NCBI GenBank assembly: GCA_947469885.1 | Contig: CANIQT010000005.1 | Span: forward strand, 62,001 to 126,000 | Source of the DNA: Bacteroidota bacterium | GTDB lineage: Bacteria; Bacteroidota; Bacteroidia; 2-12-FULL-35-15 | Direction: 5' to 3' | DNA length: 64,000 nucleotides | Shown here: positions 19,899-30,251 of the stretch, in pieces | How the letters are laid out: each line of letters starts with the position of its first letter | How positions within the stretch are numbered: position 1 is the stretch's first letter | The notes under the pieces: model-generated | The model's input: the letters and a program-made list of their open reading frames with translations, nothing else | Told to the model about the DNA's origin: nothing | Database searches by the model: none | Translations under genes and position numbers: made by a program

Positions 19899-20705
19899 TT
19901 GCAGGCAATGGACTCGTTTAAAAATAAAGTAGTGTGGATAACCGGAGCATCATCGGGCATTGGCGAAGCACTGGTACAGGCATTTGTCAAAGAGGGCGCA
20001 ATACTTGTTTTATCATCCCGTAACGTGGTCGAGTTGAACCGAGTAAAAACCAAATTGAACCTGCAAGAACAAAGCAGTTTGATTCTTCCTCTCGACCTTG
20101 CAAACACAGCCAACAAAGACGAACTTACTAAAATTGTTATTTCTCGTTTTGGACGAATAGACATTCTAATAAATAATGGAGGCATCAGCCAACGCGCTTT
20201 AACCCTGGATACTTCTATCGAAACAGATAGGAAAATAATGGAAGTAAATTTTTTTGGAACAATAGCATTAACCAAAAGTGTTTTACCTTACATGCTGAAA
20301 CAAAAATCGGGAAATATAATTGTGATGAGTAGCATAGCAGGCAAATTTGGTTTTTATTTACGTTCATCTTATTCGGCTTCCAAACACGCACTGCATGGTT
20401 TTTTTGAATCGTTGCGTATGGAAATTTATAATGATAATGTAAAAGTTTTAATTGTTTGTCCCGGAAAAATAAAAACAAATATTTCAGTAAATGCACTGAC
20501 AGGAGATGGAAGAAAACACAACAGGATGGACCAAAATACAGACCAGGGTATAAGTGCAGAAGAATGTGCAAAACAAATATTGAATGGAATAAGAAGCAAT
20601 AAAGAAGAATTATTGATAGGTGGAAAAGAATTAAAAGCAGTTTGGGTTAAAAGATTTTTCCCAAATTTATTTTCAAAAATGATAAGGAAACAGAAAGCAG
20701 AATAG
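19899..20705 (+). CDS. short-chain dehydrogenase/reductase
   Basis: VWITGASSGIGEAL; NNGGIS; SSYSASKHAL. Confidence 0.9.
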   Translation: MQAMDSFKNKVVWITGASSGIGEALVQAFVKEGAILVLSSRNVVELNRVKTKLNLQEQSSLILPLDLANTANKDELTKIVISRFGRIDILINNGGISQRALTLDTSIETDRKIMEVNFFGTIALTKSVLPYMLKQKSGNIIVMSSIAGKFGFYLRSSYSASKHALHGFFESLRMEIYNDNVKVLIVCPGKIKTNISVNALTGDGRKHNRMDQNTDQGISAEECAKQILNGIRSNKEELLIGGKELKAVWVKRFFPNLFSKMIRKQKAE

Positions 20706-20784
20706 TTTGATGTGCTGATTTACCAATGAGATGATGTGCTGATGACAGGCAACTATTGACTAATGAACAAAAACCAATGAACTA

Positions 20785-21849
20785 ATGACAAATACACCAA
20801 CCATAGCAGGAATACAACAGATAGGAATTGGAATTCCGAACGTACACGAAGCATTTAAATGGTACCGTCAGCACTTTGGAATGGACATTCCCGTTTTTGA
20901 AGAAGCTGCCGAAGCCAATTTAATGTTGCCATACACAGGAGGCATGCCACATCAGCGACATGCTATCTTAGCAATAAACATGGCAGGTGGCGGAGGTTTC
21001 GAAATATGGCAATATACCAGCCGAACACCTGAGCCTTGTAAGTTTGAAATACAGTTAGGCGATTTAGGGATTCTCTGTACTCGAATGAAATCAATAGATG
21101 TAAAAGGCTCGTATGAGTTTTTAAAATCAAAAAAGGCAAATCTCGTTACCGAATTAACCAAGGAAGCGGGAGGAAATGATACGTTTTATTTGCGCGACCC
21201 TTGGAATAACTTATTTCAGATAGTAAATAGTGATTCATGGTTTGGTGCAGGAATGAAATCAACAGGAGGACCTGCAGGATGCATGATTGGTGTGAGTGAT
21301 ATGGAGCGCTCTATGAAATTTTATGCTGATATATTAGGTTATGATACTATTATATATGATAAAGATGGAGTGTTCGAAGATTTTAAAAACCTGCCAGGAG
21401 GAACTCATAAAGTGCGGAGAGTACTATTAACACATAGCAAACCAAGAGTAGGGGCATTCTCAAAATTATTGGGAGCAAGCGAAATAGAATTGGTAAAAGT
21501 AATTGACGGAACACCTCGTAAAATATTTGAAAATCGTTTTTGGGGCGACCAGGGCTTCATTCACTTGTGTTTTGATATTACCAATCAAAATGCAATGAAG
21601 CAACTTTGTGCTGAAAAAGGATATCCTTTCACCGTTGACAGTGGAGAAAAATTTGACATGGGCGAGGCAGCTGGTCACTTTAGTTATATAGAGGACCCCG
21701 ATGGTGCATTGATAGAATTTGTGGAGACAAAGAAAATTCCCATATTGAAAAAACTCGGTTGGTACTTGGATTTAAGAAAGAGAGATGCTTCTCAACCCTT
21801 GCCCGACTGGATGTTGAAATCAATGAGATTTAATAGGGTGAAAAATTAA
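20785..21849 (+). CDS. VOC-family (glyoxalase/dioxygenase-like) protein
   Basis: Two VOC-like halves: QIGIGIPNVHEAFKWYRQHFG and IGVSDMERSMKFYADILGYD. Confidence 0.8.
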   Translation: MTNTPTIAGIQQIGIGIPNVHEAFKWYRQHFGMDIPVFEEAAEANLMLPYTGGMPHQRHAILAINMAGGGGFEIWQYTSRTPEPCKFEIQLGDLGILCTRMKSIDVKGSYEFLKSKKANLVTELTKEAGGNDTFYLRDPWNNLFQIVNSDSWFGAGMKSTGGPAGCMIGVSDMERSMKFYADILGYDTIIYDKDGVFEDFKNLPGGTHKVRRVLLTHSKPRVGAFSKLLGASEIELVKVIDGTPRKIFENRFWGDQGFIHLCFDITNQNAMKQLCAEKGYPFTVDSGEKFDMGEAAGHFSYIEDPDGALIEFVETKKIPILKKLGWYLDLRKRDASQPLPDWMLKSMRFNRVKN

Positions 21850-22412
21850 TGCATCTTAAGCATCCCGAACTAGTTGATTTATTAAAAAAAGCATATTCTG
21901 CTGAAAAAGCTGCTTCGTTTGCCTATCAAGGACATGCCGGGGCTGTCAAAAATCCTGAAGAGAAAAAAGCAATCAGACAAATAGAGTTGGATGAATGGAA
22001 TCACAGAGATGAAGTTTTAAAAATCATGAAACAATATGATATTCCAATTTCAAGATATTATGAAATGCGGTTTCATATCATCGGTAAAATAATTTCAGGA
22101 AGTTGTTATCTAATTGGTTGGTTCATGCCTTTTTATTTTGCAGGACGATTGGAAAGTGGCAATGTTTGTGAGTATTTCAGGATGAAACATTTTTTTAATT
22201 CACTTGGAATAAAAGAGCATGATAAGATACTTTATGAAATGGGAATTAAGGAAAAGGAACATGAGGTATATTTTCTTGCTCAAATAAAGAACAATAAATT
22301 ACTTCCTTTCTTTGAGAAAATATTTCGTTGGGGAAATAAACAGGGATTTAATAATATTGATTTAGATAAAAAATATCCTGTGGAAGAAAGTGAAGTTTAC
22401 TGCAAAAAGTGA
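21849..22412 (+). CDS. ferritin-like / demethoxyubiquinone hydroxylase-like protein
   Basis: Start overlaps the VOC stop (TAATG); AEKAASFAYQGHAG...IELDEWNHRDEV and EKEHEVYF metal-ligand-like motifs. Confidence 0.6.
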   Translation: MHLKHPELVDLLKKAYSAEKAASFAYQGHAGAVKNPEEKKAIRQIELDEWNHRDEVLKIMKQYDIPISRYYEMRFHIIGKIISGSCYLIGWFMPFYFAGRLESGNVCEYFRMKHFFNSLGIKEHDKILYEMGIKEKEHEVYFLAQIKNNKLLPFFEKIFRWGNKQGFNNIDLDKKYPVEESEVYCKK

Positions 22413-22465
22413 AGCTTAAAAAACTAAAATAAATTTAACTTTGTAAAAAAAACAACAAAAATAAT

Positions 22466-23623
22466 ATGTCAGATACAACCAACTTAGGCTTTGGAACCAA
22501 AGCAATCCATGCAGGACAAGAGCCTGACCCATCAACAGGAGCCATTATGACTCCGATTTATCAAACCTCCACTTACACTCAGGCATCACCCGGAAATCAC
22601 AAAGGATATGCCTATGCTAGAGGGAAAAATCCAACACGAACAGCATTAGAAAAATGTTTGGCAGAGTTGGAAGGAGCAAAACATTGTTTGTGTTTCAGCA
22701 GCGGAATGGGCGCTACTGATGCAGTTGCAAAGCTATTACGTCCGGGCGATGAAGTAATAACAGGTGATGATTTGTATGGGGGAACATACAGAATGTTTAC
22801 AAAAGTTTTTGCCAACTTTGGCATCAAGTTTCATTTCATTGATATGAAAGAAGTAAACAACATTAAAAAGTACATCAATAAAAACACAAAAATGATTTGG
22901 CTGGAAACTCCCACCAACCCTACTATGCAGATTATTGACATAGAAGCCTGTGCTAAACTTGCTAAAGAAAATAATTTGATTTGCGCTGTTGACAATACCT
23001 TTGCTTCTCCTTATTTACAAACGCCTTTAGCCTTAGGTGCTGATATTGTGATGCACTCGGTAACTAAATATTTGGGAGGACACAGTGATGTTATAATGGG
23101 TGCATTGTGTATGAGTAATGATGATTTATATACTCAGTTAGCTTTTATACACAACAGTTGTGGTGCTGTTCCCGGACCGATGGATAGTTTCCTTGTGTTA
23201 AGAGGAATCAAGACGTTACACATTCGTATGGAGAGACATTGTTATAATGGACGCAAGATTGCAGAGTTTTTAAAAACACATCCAAAGATTGATAAATTGT
23301 ATTGGCCCGGATTTACTGACCATCCCAACCATGACATTGCAAAAAAACAAATGCGCGACTTTGGCGGAATGATTTCGTTTTCATTAAAAGGAAACAAACA
23401 GGAAGAAGCATTTAAAATTGCATCTAGCATGAAAGTGTTTTCTTTGGCTGAATCTTTAGGGGGTGTTGAATCGTTGATTAATCACCCTGCTTCCATGACT
23501 CACGCATCTATTCCAAAAGAAGAAAGAGACAGAGCAGGAGTGGTGGAATCCATGCTACGTTTAAGTGTAGGCATCGAAGATATTGAAGACCTACTTGCTG
23601 ATTTGAAACAAGCTTTAAGTTAA
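22466..23623 (+). CDS. PLP-dependent cystathionine gamma-synthase/lyase family
   Basis: SSGMGATDAV, SVTKYLGGHSDVIMGA (PLP lysine), GGVESLINHPASMTHA. Confidence 0.93.
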   Translation: MSDTTNLGFGTKAIHAGQEPDPSTGAIMTPIYQTSTYTQASPGNHKGYAYARGKNPTRTALEKCLAELEGAKHCLCFSSGMGATDAVAKLLRPGDEVITGDDLYGGTYRMFTKVFANFGIKFHFIDMKEVNNIKKYINKNTKMIWLETPTNPTMQIIDIEACAKLAKENNLICAVDNTFASPYLQTPLALGADIVMHSVTKYLGGHSDVIMGALCMSNDDLYTQLAFIHNSCGAVPGPMDSFLVLRGIKTLHIRMERHCYNGRKIAEFLKTHPKIDKLYWPGFTDHPNHDIAKKQMRDFGGMISFSLKGNKQEEAFKIASSMKVFSLAESLGGVESLINHPASMTHASIPKEERDRAGVVESMLRLSVGIEDIEDLLADLKQALS

Positions 23624-23689
23624 TTTCAGATTTCAAATTTCGGATTAGCAGGTCACACACTGAAAATTGGAATTTGAAATAATTCTAGA

Positions 23690-24439
23690 ATAAAAGATAA
23701 ATACTATTATATAACGGGTACAAGCCGAGGAATCGGAAAAGCATTTGCAGAGTATTTGTTGGAGAACCCCACTAATTATGTTATTGGCATGTCGCGCCAA
23801 TGCAGCATTGAGCACCAAAACTACAGGCATTTTTATTTAGACCTGACAGATGTAAATGCAGTTACGGATTTCAAATTTGATTTGCATTCTCATCCTCAAA
23901 AGATTTATTTAATAAATAATGCGGGCTCTCTGGGATTTATTAAACCAATTGGAAAACGGGAAGCTTCCTCCATTATTAAAAACTATACATTAAATTTAAT
24001 TGCCCCTGCGCTTCTTACTAATGCTTTTATAAATACTTATAATACTACAGATGCAGAAAAGGTAATTGTAAACATCAGTTCGGGTGCAGCACGAACCCCA
24101 ATCGATGGCTGGGCACAATATTGTTCTTCCAAAGCAGGATTAGATATGTTTAGCAGGGTGGTTGATACAGAACAAAAAGTAAGAGCACTGCACCCTATAG
24201 ATAATATTCACAAGGGTTTCCGAATCTTTTCCATTGCCCCGGGAGTGGTGGATACCAATATGCAGGTGGGGATTAGAAGTGCTGCCAAGGAGGATTTTAG
24301 CCGCATAGAAGACTTTATTGCTTATAATGCTAACAAACAACTCGGTAACCCAAAAACAGTTGCAGAGAAGTATTTCAGGTTTTTATCCCAAATAAATGCG
24401 ACAAAAGAAGTGTCTATTTCGATTAAGGATTTCGATTAA
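23690..24439 (+). CDS. short-chain dehydrogenase; N-terminus extends upstream of the ORF-track start and lacks ATG/GTG/TTG
   Basis: In frame upstream of 23756: (ATA)KDKYYYITGTSRGIGKAFAEYLLEN, i.e. the SDR TGxxxGIG motif lies before the first ATG/GTG/TTG codon of the track. Confidence 0.7.
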   Translation: MKDKYYYITGTSRGIGKAFAEYLLENPTNYVIGMSRQCSIEHQNYRHFYLDLTDVNAVTDFKFDLHSHPQKIYLINNAGSLGFIKPIGKREASSIIKNYTLNLIAPALLTNAFINTYNTTDAEKVIVNISSGAARTPIDGWAQYCSSKAGLDMFSRVVDTEQKVRALHPIDNIHKGFRIFSIAPGVVDTNMQVGIRSAAKEDFSRIEDFIAYNANKQLGNPKTVAEKYFRFLSQINATKEVSISIKDFD

Positions 24440-24475
24440 ATTATTATCTTCGCGACTCAAAACAAAAAATATAGA

Positions 24476-26608
24476 ATGAAAAACATGCTACAAATTAGAA
24501 TTGCAATCGTTTGCACTTTACTTTCAATAGGTATATCAGTTACCTCTTCTTTTGCTCAAGACAATTATTTGCATTGCGGAACCACTGAGGCAATGAAAAA
24601 GCTATTTGAATTAAATCCAGGGTTAGAAGCTCAGTACGACAGGGATGAAAAAGTATATGCTGAGCAGGACAAACAGGCTGCAGCAAGAGGTTATGGTGAA
24701 AACAGAGATGTTATGTTAACGCTTTATACTATTCCTGTTGTGTTTCATATTCTACATCAAAACGGATCAGAAAACATTTCCGATGCACAAGTATATGATG
24801 CAGTAAGGATTTTAAATGACGATTATCGTAAATTGAATGCTGATATCGCTAATGTTGTATCTTCATTTACTTCCGTTGCTGCCGACTGCGAAATAGAATT
24901 TCGTTTGGCACAAAAGGACCCTAATGGAAACTGTACAAATGGCATTGAGCATATTTATTCAGCCCTTACGAATGCAGCCGATGATAATTCAAAAATCAGT
25001 CAATGGCCTAGAAATAAATATTTAAACATTTGGGTAGTTAAAACAATTGGCGACCCTGGTGTAGCAGGTTATGCTTATTTGCCAAGCAATCAAACTCCCG
25101 CTGCAATTGACGGAATAATTATTTTGTCCTCTTATATAGGAAGCATTGGAACAGGACACGCATCCACTTCTAGAGCATTAACGCATGAAATTGGACATTA
25201 TTTGAATTTGAAACATACATGGGGCGGCACTAATAGTCCTGGAGTTAGTTGCACAGGTAGCGATAATGTTTCTGATACTCCTACCACAAAAGGACATACC
25301 ACTTGTTCGTTAACTGATGCTACTTGTACTCCTCCAACCATAGAAAATGTTCAGAATTATATGGAATATTCTTATTGCACTAATATGTTTACTGCGGGGC
25401 AAAAAACACGTATGCGCAGTGCTTTAACAAGTGCCACTTCCCAAAGAAGTAGTTTGTGGACGGCTTCAAATTTAACTGCAACAGGCATAAGTACGGCATC
25501 CGTATTGTGTCAGGCTGATTTTGAAACAAACAGTAATTATGCTAATGTTCTTTGTGAAGGAGATAGTTTAAAATTCACCGATCTTGCTTGGAACGGAAAT
25601 CCTACATCATGGAGTTGGACATTTCCTGGAGGGACACCTGCTACATCAACCGATTCAACACCGACCATTACTTATAATACTGCGGGATTATACAATGCCT
25701 CGTTAACTGTTACAAACGGCTCTGGTTCTGTAAGTGTTACCAAAACAGGCTATGTGAGAGTAAACCATTCAACCGCAATGTATAATGGCAGTTTCTATTC
25801 TGAAGGATTTGAAACTGGAGGTGCAATTCCCAATGCAGACTGGCAAGTAAATAATTTTGCCCCAGGATTGAATACTTGGGTTCAAACAGGTGCAGCGGCT
25901 TCAACAGGCACTAAGTCTGTGATGATTACCAACTCAGCTGCTCAAAACGGGTATATAGATGAATTGATTAGCCCTTCGATTGATATGACGCAAATAACCG
26001 GAACCAATATTGGAATGTCATTCAAAGTTGCTTACGCTCAACGCACAGCTACCGATAATGATCAGCTTAAAGTATATGTTTCTACCAACTGCGGAAAAAA
26101 CTGGACCATTCGGAAGGCGTTGACTGGAGTTACTTTGGCTGCTGGAGTTTCTCCTACCACAGCTAACTTTGTTCCAACTGCAAATCAGTGGTCCACCCAA
26201 AGTTTCACTCTTTCTCAAGCACAGTTTACTGCTTCCAACGATTTATTTGTGAAATTTGAGTTTACTAGCAACGGAGGGAATAATGTTTATATAGATGATA
26301 TTAACTTAAATGGAACGGCTGCATCTGCAGGAATTGATGAATTAACAAATTCACTTAACTTTAATGTATTCCCTAACCCGGCAGACGAGAACACAATCAT
26401 CAATTTCAATTTGCTAGGGAAAGAAAAAGTGAGTATTAAAATCGTTGATGTGATAGGTCGTCAAGTAGCTGATGTATTTAAAGGAGAATTAGCTTTTGGA
26501 GAACATAAGTATTCTGTTGCCGACCATGCTAAACTTTCGGGAGGAGTTTATTTTGTTAACCTTACTGTTGGAGGACAACAGTTTGCCAGAAAACTAATTG
26601 TAAAATAA
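24476..26608 (+). CDS. M43 pappalysin-like metalloprotease with PKD domain and T9SS sorting domain
   Basis: LTHEIGHYLNLKHTWGG zinc motif, PKD LAWNGNPTSWSWTFPGGTP, C-terminal FPNPADENTIINF...GVYFVNLTVGGQQFARKLIVK. Confidence 0.92.
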   Translation: MKNMLQIRIAIVCTLLSIGISVTSSFAQDNYLHCGTTEAMKKLFELNPGLEAQYDRDEKVYAEQDKQAAARGYGENRDVMLTLYTIPVVFHILHQNGSENISDAQVYDAVRILNDDYRKLNADIANVVSSFTSVAADCEIEFRLAQKDPNGNCTNGIEHIYSALTNAADDNSKISQWPRNKYLNIWVVKTIGDPGVAGYAYLPSNQTPAAIDGIIILSSYIGSIGTGHASTSRALTHEIGHYLNLKHTWGGTNSPGVSCTGSDNVSDTPTTKGHTTCSLTDATCTPPTIENVQNYMEYSYCTNMFTAGQKTRMRSALTSATSQRSSLWTASNLTATGISTASVLCQADFETNSNYANVLCEGDSLKFTDLAWNGNPTSWSWTFPGGTPATSTDSTPTITYNTAGLYNASLTVTNGSGSVSVTKTGYVRVNHSTAMYNGSFYSEGFETGGAIPNADWQVNNFAPGLNTWVQTGAAASTGTKSVMITNSAAQNGYIDELISPSIDMTQITGTNIGMSFKVAYAQRTATDNDQLKVYVSTNCGKNWTIRKALTGVTLAAGVSPTTANFVPTANQWSTQSFTLSQAQFTASNDLFVKFEFTSNGGNNVYIDDINLNGTAASAGIDELTNSLNFNVFPNPADENTIINFNLLGKEKVSIKIVDVIGRQVADVFKGELAFGEHKYSVADHAKLSGGVYFVNLTVGGQQFARKLIVK

Positions 26609-26654
26609 GCGGTGCTTACCAACTAAGTACTTTACCGTAGTATATTGCACAAAA

Positions 26655-26692
26655 AAAATCCCTCCCGAAATGAATCAGGAGGGATTTTTTTG
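26655..26692. terminator. bidirectional hairpin terminator
   Basis: AAAAATCCCTCCCGAAATGAATCAGGAGGGATTTTTTT between convergent genes. Confidence 0.85.
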
Positions 26693-26712
26693 TTCTGTCT
26701 GAAAAGAAATAC

Positions 26713-26910
26713 TTATTTCTTTACCGAATCAGGTTGTGTGGTAGCTGTTGAATCCATAGCAGTTGTAACAGCTTGGCTTGCAGAATTGAATAAAGAATCC
26801 ATTTTTGCTTTTGCTTCCGCTTCCATTTTTGCTTTTTCTTCAGCACTTGGTCCGCACGACACGATGCTTAATGCACCTGCCACGAACAATAGGGCAACTA
26901 ATTTTCTCAT
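26713..26910 (-). CDS. small lipoprotein
   Basis: 65 aa, VAGALSIVSCGPS lipobox. Confidence 0.6.
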   Translation of the reverse strand: MRKLVALLFVAGALSIVSCGPSAEEKAKMEAEAKAKMDSLFNSASQAVTTAMDSTATTQPDSVKK

Positions 26911-27072
26911 TTTGTTTTTGTTTGTTATTAATTTATATTAGTATCTGAGGACAAATGTAAACAAAATCACTATTCGACAAAATTGATAATCAGATTTTTA
27001 AGATAATTTGGCTAACAAAATTTTGTTGAAAACCTAAAGAGTCATTGTCAAATTATATGTTTTATTAAACTC

Positions 27073-27098
27073 TTGTTCTTATAAAATAACTACTTTTG
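27073..27098 (+). promoter_or_regulatory. Bacteroidota-type promoter upstream of sod
   Basis: TTG ... TACTTTTG (TAnnTTTG) upstream of 27140; spacer somewhat short. Confidence 0.45.
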
Positions 27099-27139
27099 GG
27101 ATGTAAATTATTAATTAACAAATTAAACAACTCGAAAAT

Positions 27140-27745
27140 ATGGCATTTGAATTACCTAAATTAAAGTATGCTTACACAGCATTAGAGCCTCATATTGATG
27201 CTCGCACTATGGAAATACATCATTCCAAACACCATCAGGCTTATGTGACCAACCTAAACAACGCAATTGCAGGAACAGATGCGGAGCATCTAAGTATCGA
27301 AGAAATCTGTAAAAACATTTCGAAATACGCTATGCCTGTTCGCAACAATGGTGGTGGACATTTTAATCATTCCTTGTTTTGGAGCATACTGGGTCCAAGC
27401 ACTGGAAACGAACCGGAAGGCGAATTGTTGGCAGCTATTAATGCAGCATTCACTTCTTTAGCCGATTTCAAATCTCAATTTGCTGCTGCTGCTACAGGAA
27501 GATTTGGTTCGGGATGGGCATGGTTGGTTAAAAAAGATGGAAAACTTGTTATCTCTTCCACCCCTAATCAAGACAACCCTTTGATGGATGTTGCCGATGT
27601 AAAAGGAACTCCGATTCTTGGATTAGATGTTTGGGAACATGCTTATTACTTGCATTATCAAAACAGAAGACCCGATTACATTACTGCATTTTGGAATGTA
27701 GTAAATTGGGGTGAGGTGGCAAAACGCTTCAAGGCCTCACAATAA
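27140..27745 (+). CDS. superoxide dismutase (Fe/Mn)
   Basis: [52 protein letters not shown]. Confidence 0.96.
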   Translation: MAFELPKLKYAYTALEPHIDARTMEIHHSKHHQAYVTNLNNAIAGTDAEHLSIEEICKNISKYAMPVRNNGGGHFNHSLFWSILGPSTGNEPEGELLAAINAAFTSLADFKSQFAAAATGRFGSGWAWLVKKDGKLVISSTPNQDNPLMDVADVKGTPILGLDVWEHAYYLHYQNRRPDYITAFWNVVNWGEVAKRFKASQ

Positions 27746-27757
27746 CAAACATTTTAA

Positions 27758-27795
27758 GTTTTAATTGGGGATGTGTAACAGCATCCCCTTTTTTA
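27758..27795 (+). terminator. intrinsic terminator after sod
   Basis: GGGGATGTGTAACAGCATCCCCTTTTTT. Confidence 0.85.
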
Positions 27796-27803
27796 TTTTA
27801 TTA

Positions 27804-28205
27804 ATGAGAAAAATTTTTATTTCTGTTTTGTTTGTTTTGTTTTTTGTTTCTGCTCATGCAAACGATTTCATAGAAATAAAAATAATAACTACTGATTCTT
27901 TAATCTGTTCATCCGATTCAGCTTTGGTTCATGTTTTGCTATTGCCTGCCGATTCATCAAAACAAAAAACCAGTTCTTTAAAAAAGAAATTTGTTTCGGC
28001 AGTGTTTGCATTTCCTTTTCCTTTTGGTTTTATGGGCGCTCACAGGGTTATGCTCGGAACAAAGCCTTGGGTACCTATAATATATGCTGCTACTTTTGGT
28101 GGTTGCTTTGGGTTGCTCCCGCTTATTGATTTTTGTGTTATTGTTTTTAGCAAAGACATTGAACAATACGAAAACAATCCGAAAGTATTTATGTGGATAA
28201 AATAG
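27804..28205 (+). CDS. TM2-domain-like membrane protein
   Basis: FPFGFMGAHRVMLG...; the ORF-track start (27765) lies inside the sod terminator, so the Met at 27804 is preferred. Confidence 0.6.
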   Translation: MRKIFISVLFVLFFVSAHANDFIEIKIITTDSLICSSDSALVHVLLLPADSSKQKTSSLKKKFVSAVFAFPFPFGFMGAHRVMLGTKPWVPIIYAATFGGCFGLLPLIDFCVIVFSKDIEQYENNPKVFMWIK

Positions 28206-28296
28206 AAATTTTGAGTAGAGTTTATTTAGGATAAAGTACAAAGTAATGAGTCTAATTTGTATTCAGTATTCGTGAAAATTTGTTATTCGTAGTGTT

Positions 28297-28872
28297 ATGA
28301 AAGTAGGTTTATTTTTCGGTTCGTTCAATCCTATTCATGTAGGGCACATGGTTATTGCTAATCACATGTTGGAGTTTACCGATTTGGAAAAAATATGGTT
28401 TGTGGTTTCTCCTCAAAATCCTTTGAAGAATAAAACAAGTCTGCTTAACGAAAAACATCGGTTGCACTTAGTAACTCTTGCGATTGGCGATACCAACAAA
28501 TACAAAGCAAGTAATATCGAATTCAAATTGCCACAACCATCCTATACTATAAATACTTTAACTCATTTACAGGAAAAATTTCCTCAACATCAGTTTGCTT
28601 TAATAATGGGTACAGACAATCTTAAAAGTTTCAAGAAATGGAAAAACTATGAAGAGATTCTGAAAAACTATGAATTATATGTGTATCCAAGAATAGATGC
28701 AGATGGAGGTGAACTGAAAACACATAAAAAAGTAAAACTGGTGAATGCTCCACTGATGGAAATATCTTCGACTGCCATACGAGCGGGCATAAAAGAAAAA
28801 AAAGATATGAGGTATTTTATGCCTGACGAAGTGTGGCAGTATATTAAAGGAATGCACTTTTATGCAAAATAA
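28297..28872 (+). CDS. nadD: nicotinate-nucleotide adenylyltransferase
   Basis: GLFFGSFNPIHVGHMVIA; ISSTAIRAGI. Confidence 0.93.
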   Translation: MKVGLFFGSFNPIHVGHMVIANHMLEFTDLEKIWFVVSPQNPLKNKTSLLNEKHRLHLVTLAIGDTNKYKASNIEFKLPQPSYTINTLTHLQEKFPQHQFALIMGTDNLKSFKKWKNYEEILKNYELYVYPRIDADGGELKTHKKVKLVNAPLMEISSTAIRAGIKEKKDMRYFMPDEVWQYIKGMHFYAK

Positions 28873-28933
28873 AATTGTTAAACCTATTTTTCTGATTAAT
28901 TTTGACTTCAATAATAGTTAACATATCAAATCT

Positions 28934-29449
28934 GTGAAAATAAAATTATTTTTATACCTACTTTTTGTTGGTTTTATGATGGGGCCATGTTCCAGTTGTG
29001 TTGCACAAGCTGTTTATCTGAAAGGATATGTAATTCAGCTAACCAACGACACGCTTTGGGGAGAAATAAAAAAGAATACCAAAAGAGATTATGATAATTT
29101 TGTGAAAGTATCATATCGCAAAAATGCTGGAAATGAAATAAAAACATTTGGTCCTAAAAAAATAAGAAGCTATTGGGTTGACAGCCTTACTTTTGTTTCA
29201 AGAATGATAGACGAAGAAATGGTTTTTGTGAAAAGAATGTCGTCAGATACTTCTACCATTATTATATACGAAGCCCAAACTCAATACGACCAGATGGGAA
29301 CTATAAAAATTGGTACAGATTATTACATTGAAAAACCTACCAAAGAGTTTATTAAAGTGAAATCGAAAAAGGCATTGAGTTATATTGAAGAAACCAAAGC
29401 CAAACACAAAAAGATTGAATACGCTGATTTAGGAATTAAAGAAAAGTAA
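28934..29449 (+). CDS. hypothetical secreted protein
   Basis: Signal-peptide-like N-terminus; GTG start. Confidence 0.6.
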   Translation: MKIKLFLYLLFVGFMMGPCSSCVAQAVYLKGYVIQLTNDTLWGEIKKNTKRDYDNFVKVSYRKNAGNEIKTFGPKKIRSYWVDSLTFVSRMIDEEMVFVKRMSSDTSTIIIYEAQTQYDQMGTIKIGTDYYIEKPTKEFIKVKSKKALSYIEETKAKHKKIEYADLGIKEK

Positions 29450-29454
29450 TTCCC

Positions 29455-30177
29455 TTAATCCCACCCCGAAGCAAGTACATCGCACAGGTGCATCATTTTA
29501 ACAGGATTGTTTTTTGCTTTTGCCAAACTGTTTAGATGCATCAGGCACGAAACATCTGTAGAAATAAGATATTCGGCATTGGTGGCAGATACATTTTCTA
29601 ATTTTTGTTCTCCCATACTCACCGCAATAGGTTCAAACTTTACTGCAAAACTTCCTCCAAATCCACAACACACATCGGTGTCTTTCATTTCGCGAAGTTC
29701 TAGTCCTCGCACTTTTTCGAGAAGCACTCTTGGTTCTCTTTTTATTCCATATTCGCGCAAAGCAGAGCACGAATCGTGATAAGTAGCAATGCCTTTAAGA
29801 GTAGCACCCAAATCGGTTATCTTTAAAACATTGACCATGAAATCGGAAAACTCAAAAATGTTTTTCTGAATTTGTTTGTATTGATTATGTAACACCGAAT
29901 TATGAAACATTTCAGGATAATAATTTTTTATCATTCCTACACATGAAGCAGAAGGGCAGACAATGTAACGGTCGTTCTGAAATTCGCGGATAAACTTTTC
30001 GCCAACCTGTTTGCAATCGGCAAAGTTACCGGCATTGAAAGCAGGTTGCCCACAGCAGGTTTGCTCGGGATTATAATTTACACCACATCCCACTTTTTCT
30101 AAAATCTTTACCATATTAAATCCGGTGTCGGGATAAATCTGGTCAATAAAACAAGGAATAAAAATATCTACAATCAT
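29455..30177 (-). CDS. (Fe-S)-binding protein, LutA/YkgE-like (CCG domains)
   Basis: Two CCG motifs: EQTCCGQPAFNAG and DTDVCCGFGGSFAV. Confidence 0.88.
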   Translation of the reverse strand: MIVDIFIPCFIDQIYPDTGFNMVKILEKVGCGVNYNPEQTCCGQPAFNAGNFADCKQVGEKFIREFQNDRYIVCPSASCVGMIKNYYPEMFHNSVLHNQYKQIQKNIFEFSDFMVNVLKITDLGATLKGIATYHDSCSALREYGIKREPRVLLEKVRGLELREMKDTDVCCGFGGSFAVKFEPIAVSMGEQKLENVSATNAEYLISTDVSCLMHLNSLAKAKNNPVKMMHLCDVLASGWD

Positions 30178-30251
30178 ATTGGTTACTAATAGCGAATCAA
30201 AACTAATTTACGAATAACGTTTGTTATTGGCTGCGAAATTACGAATTAATA

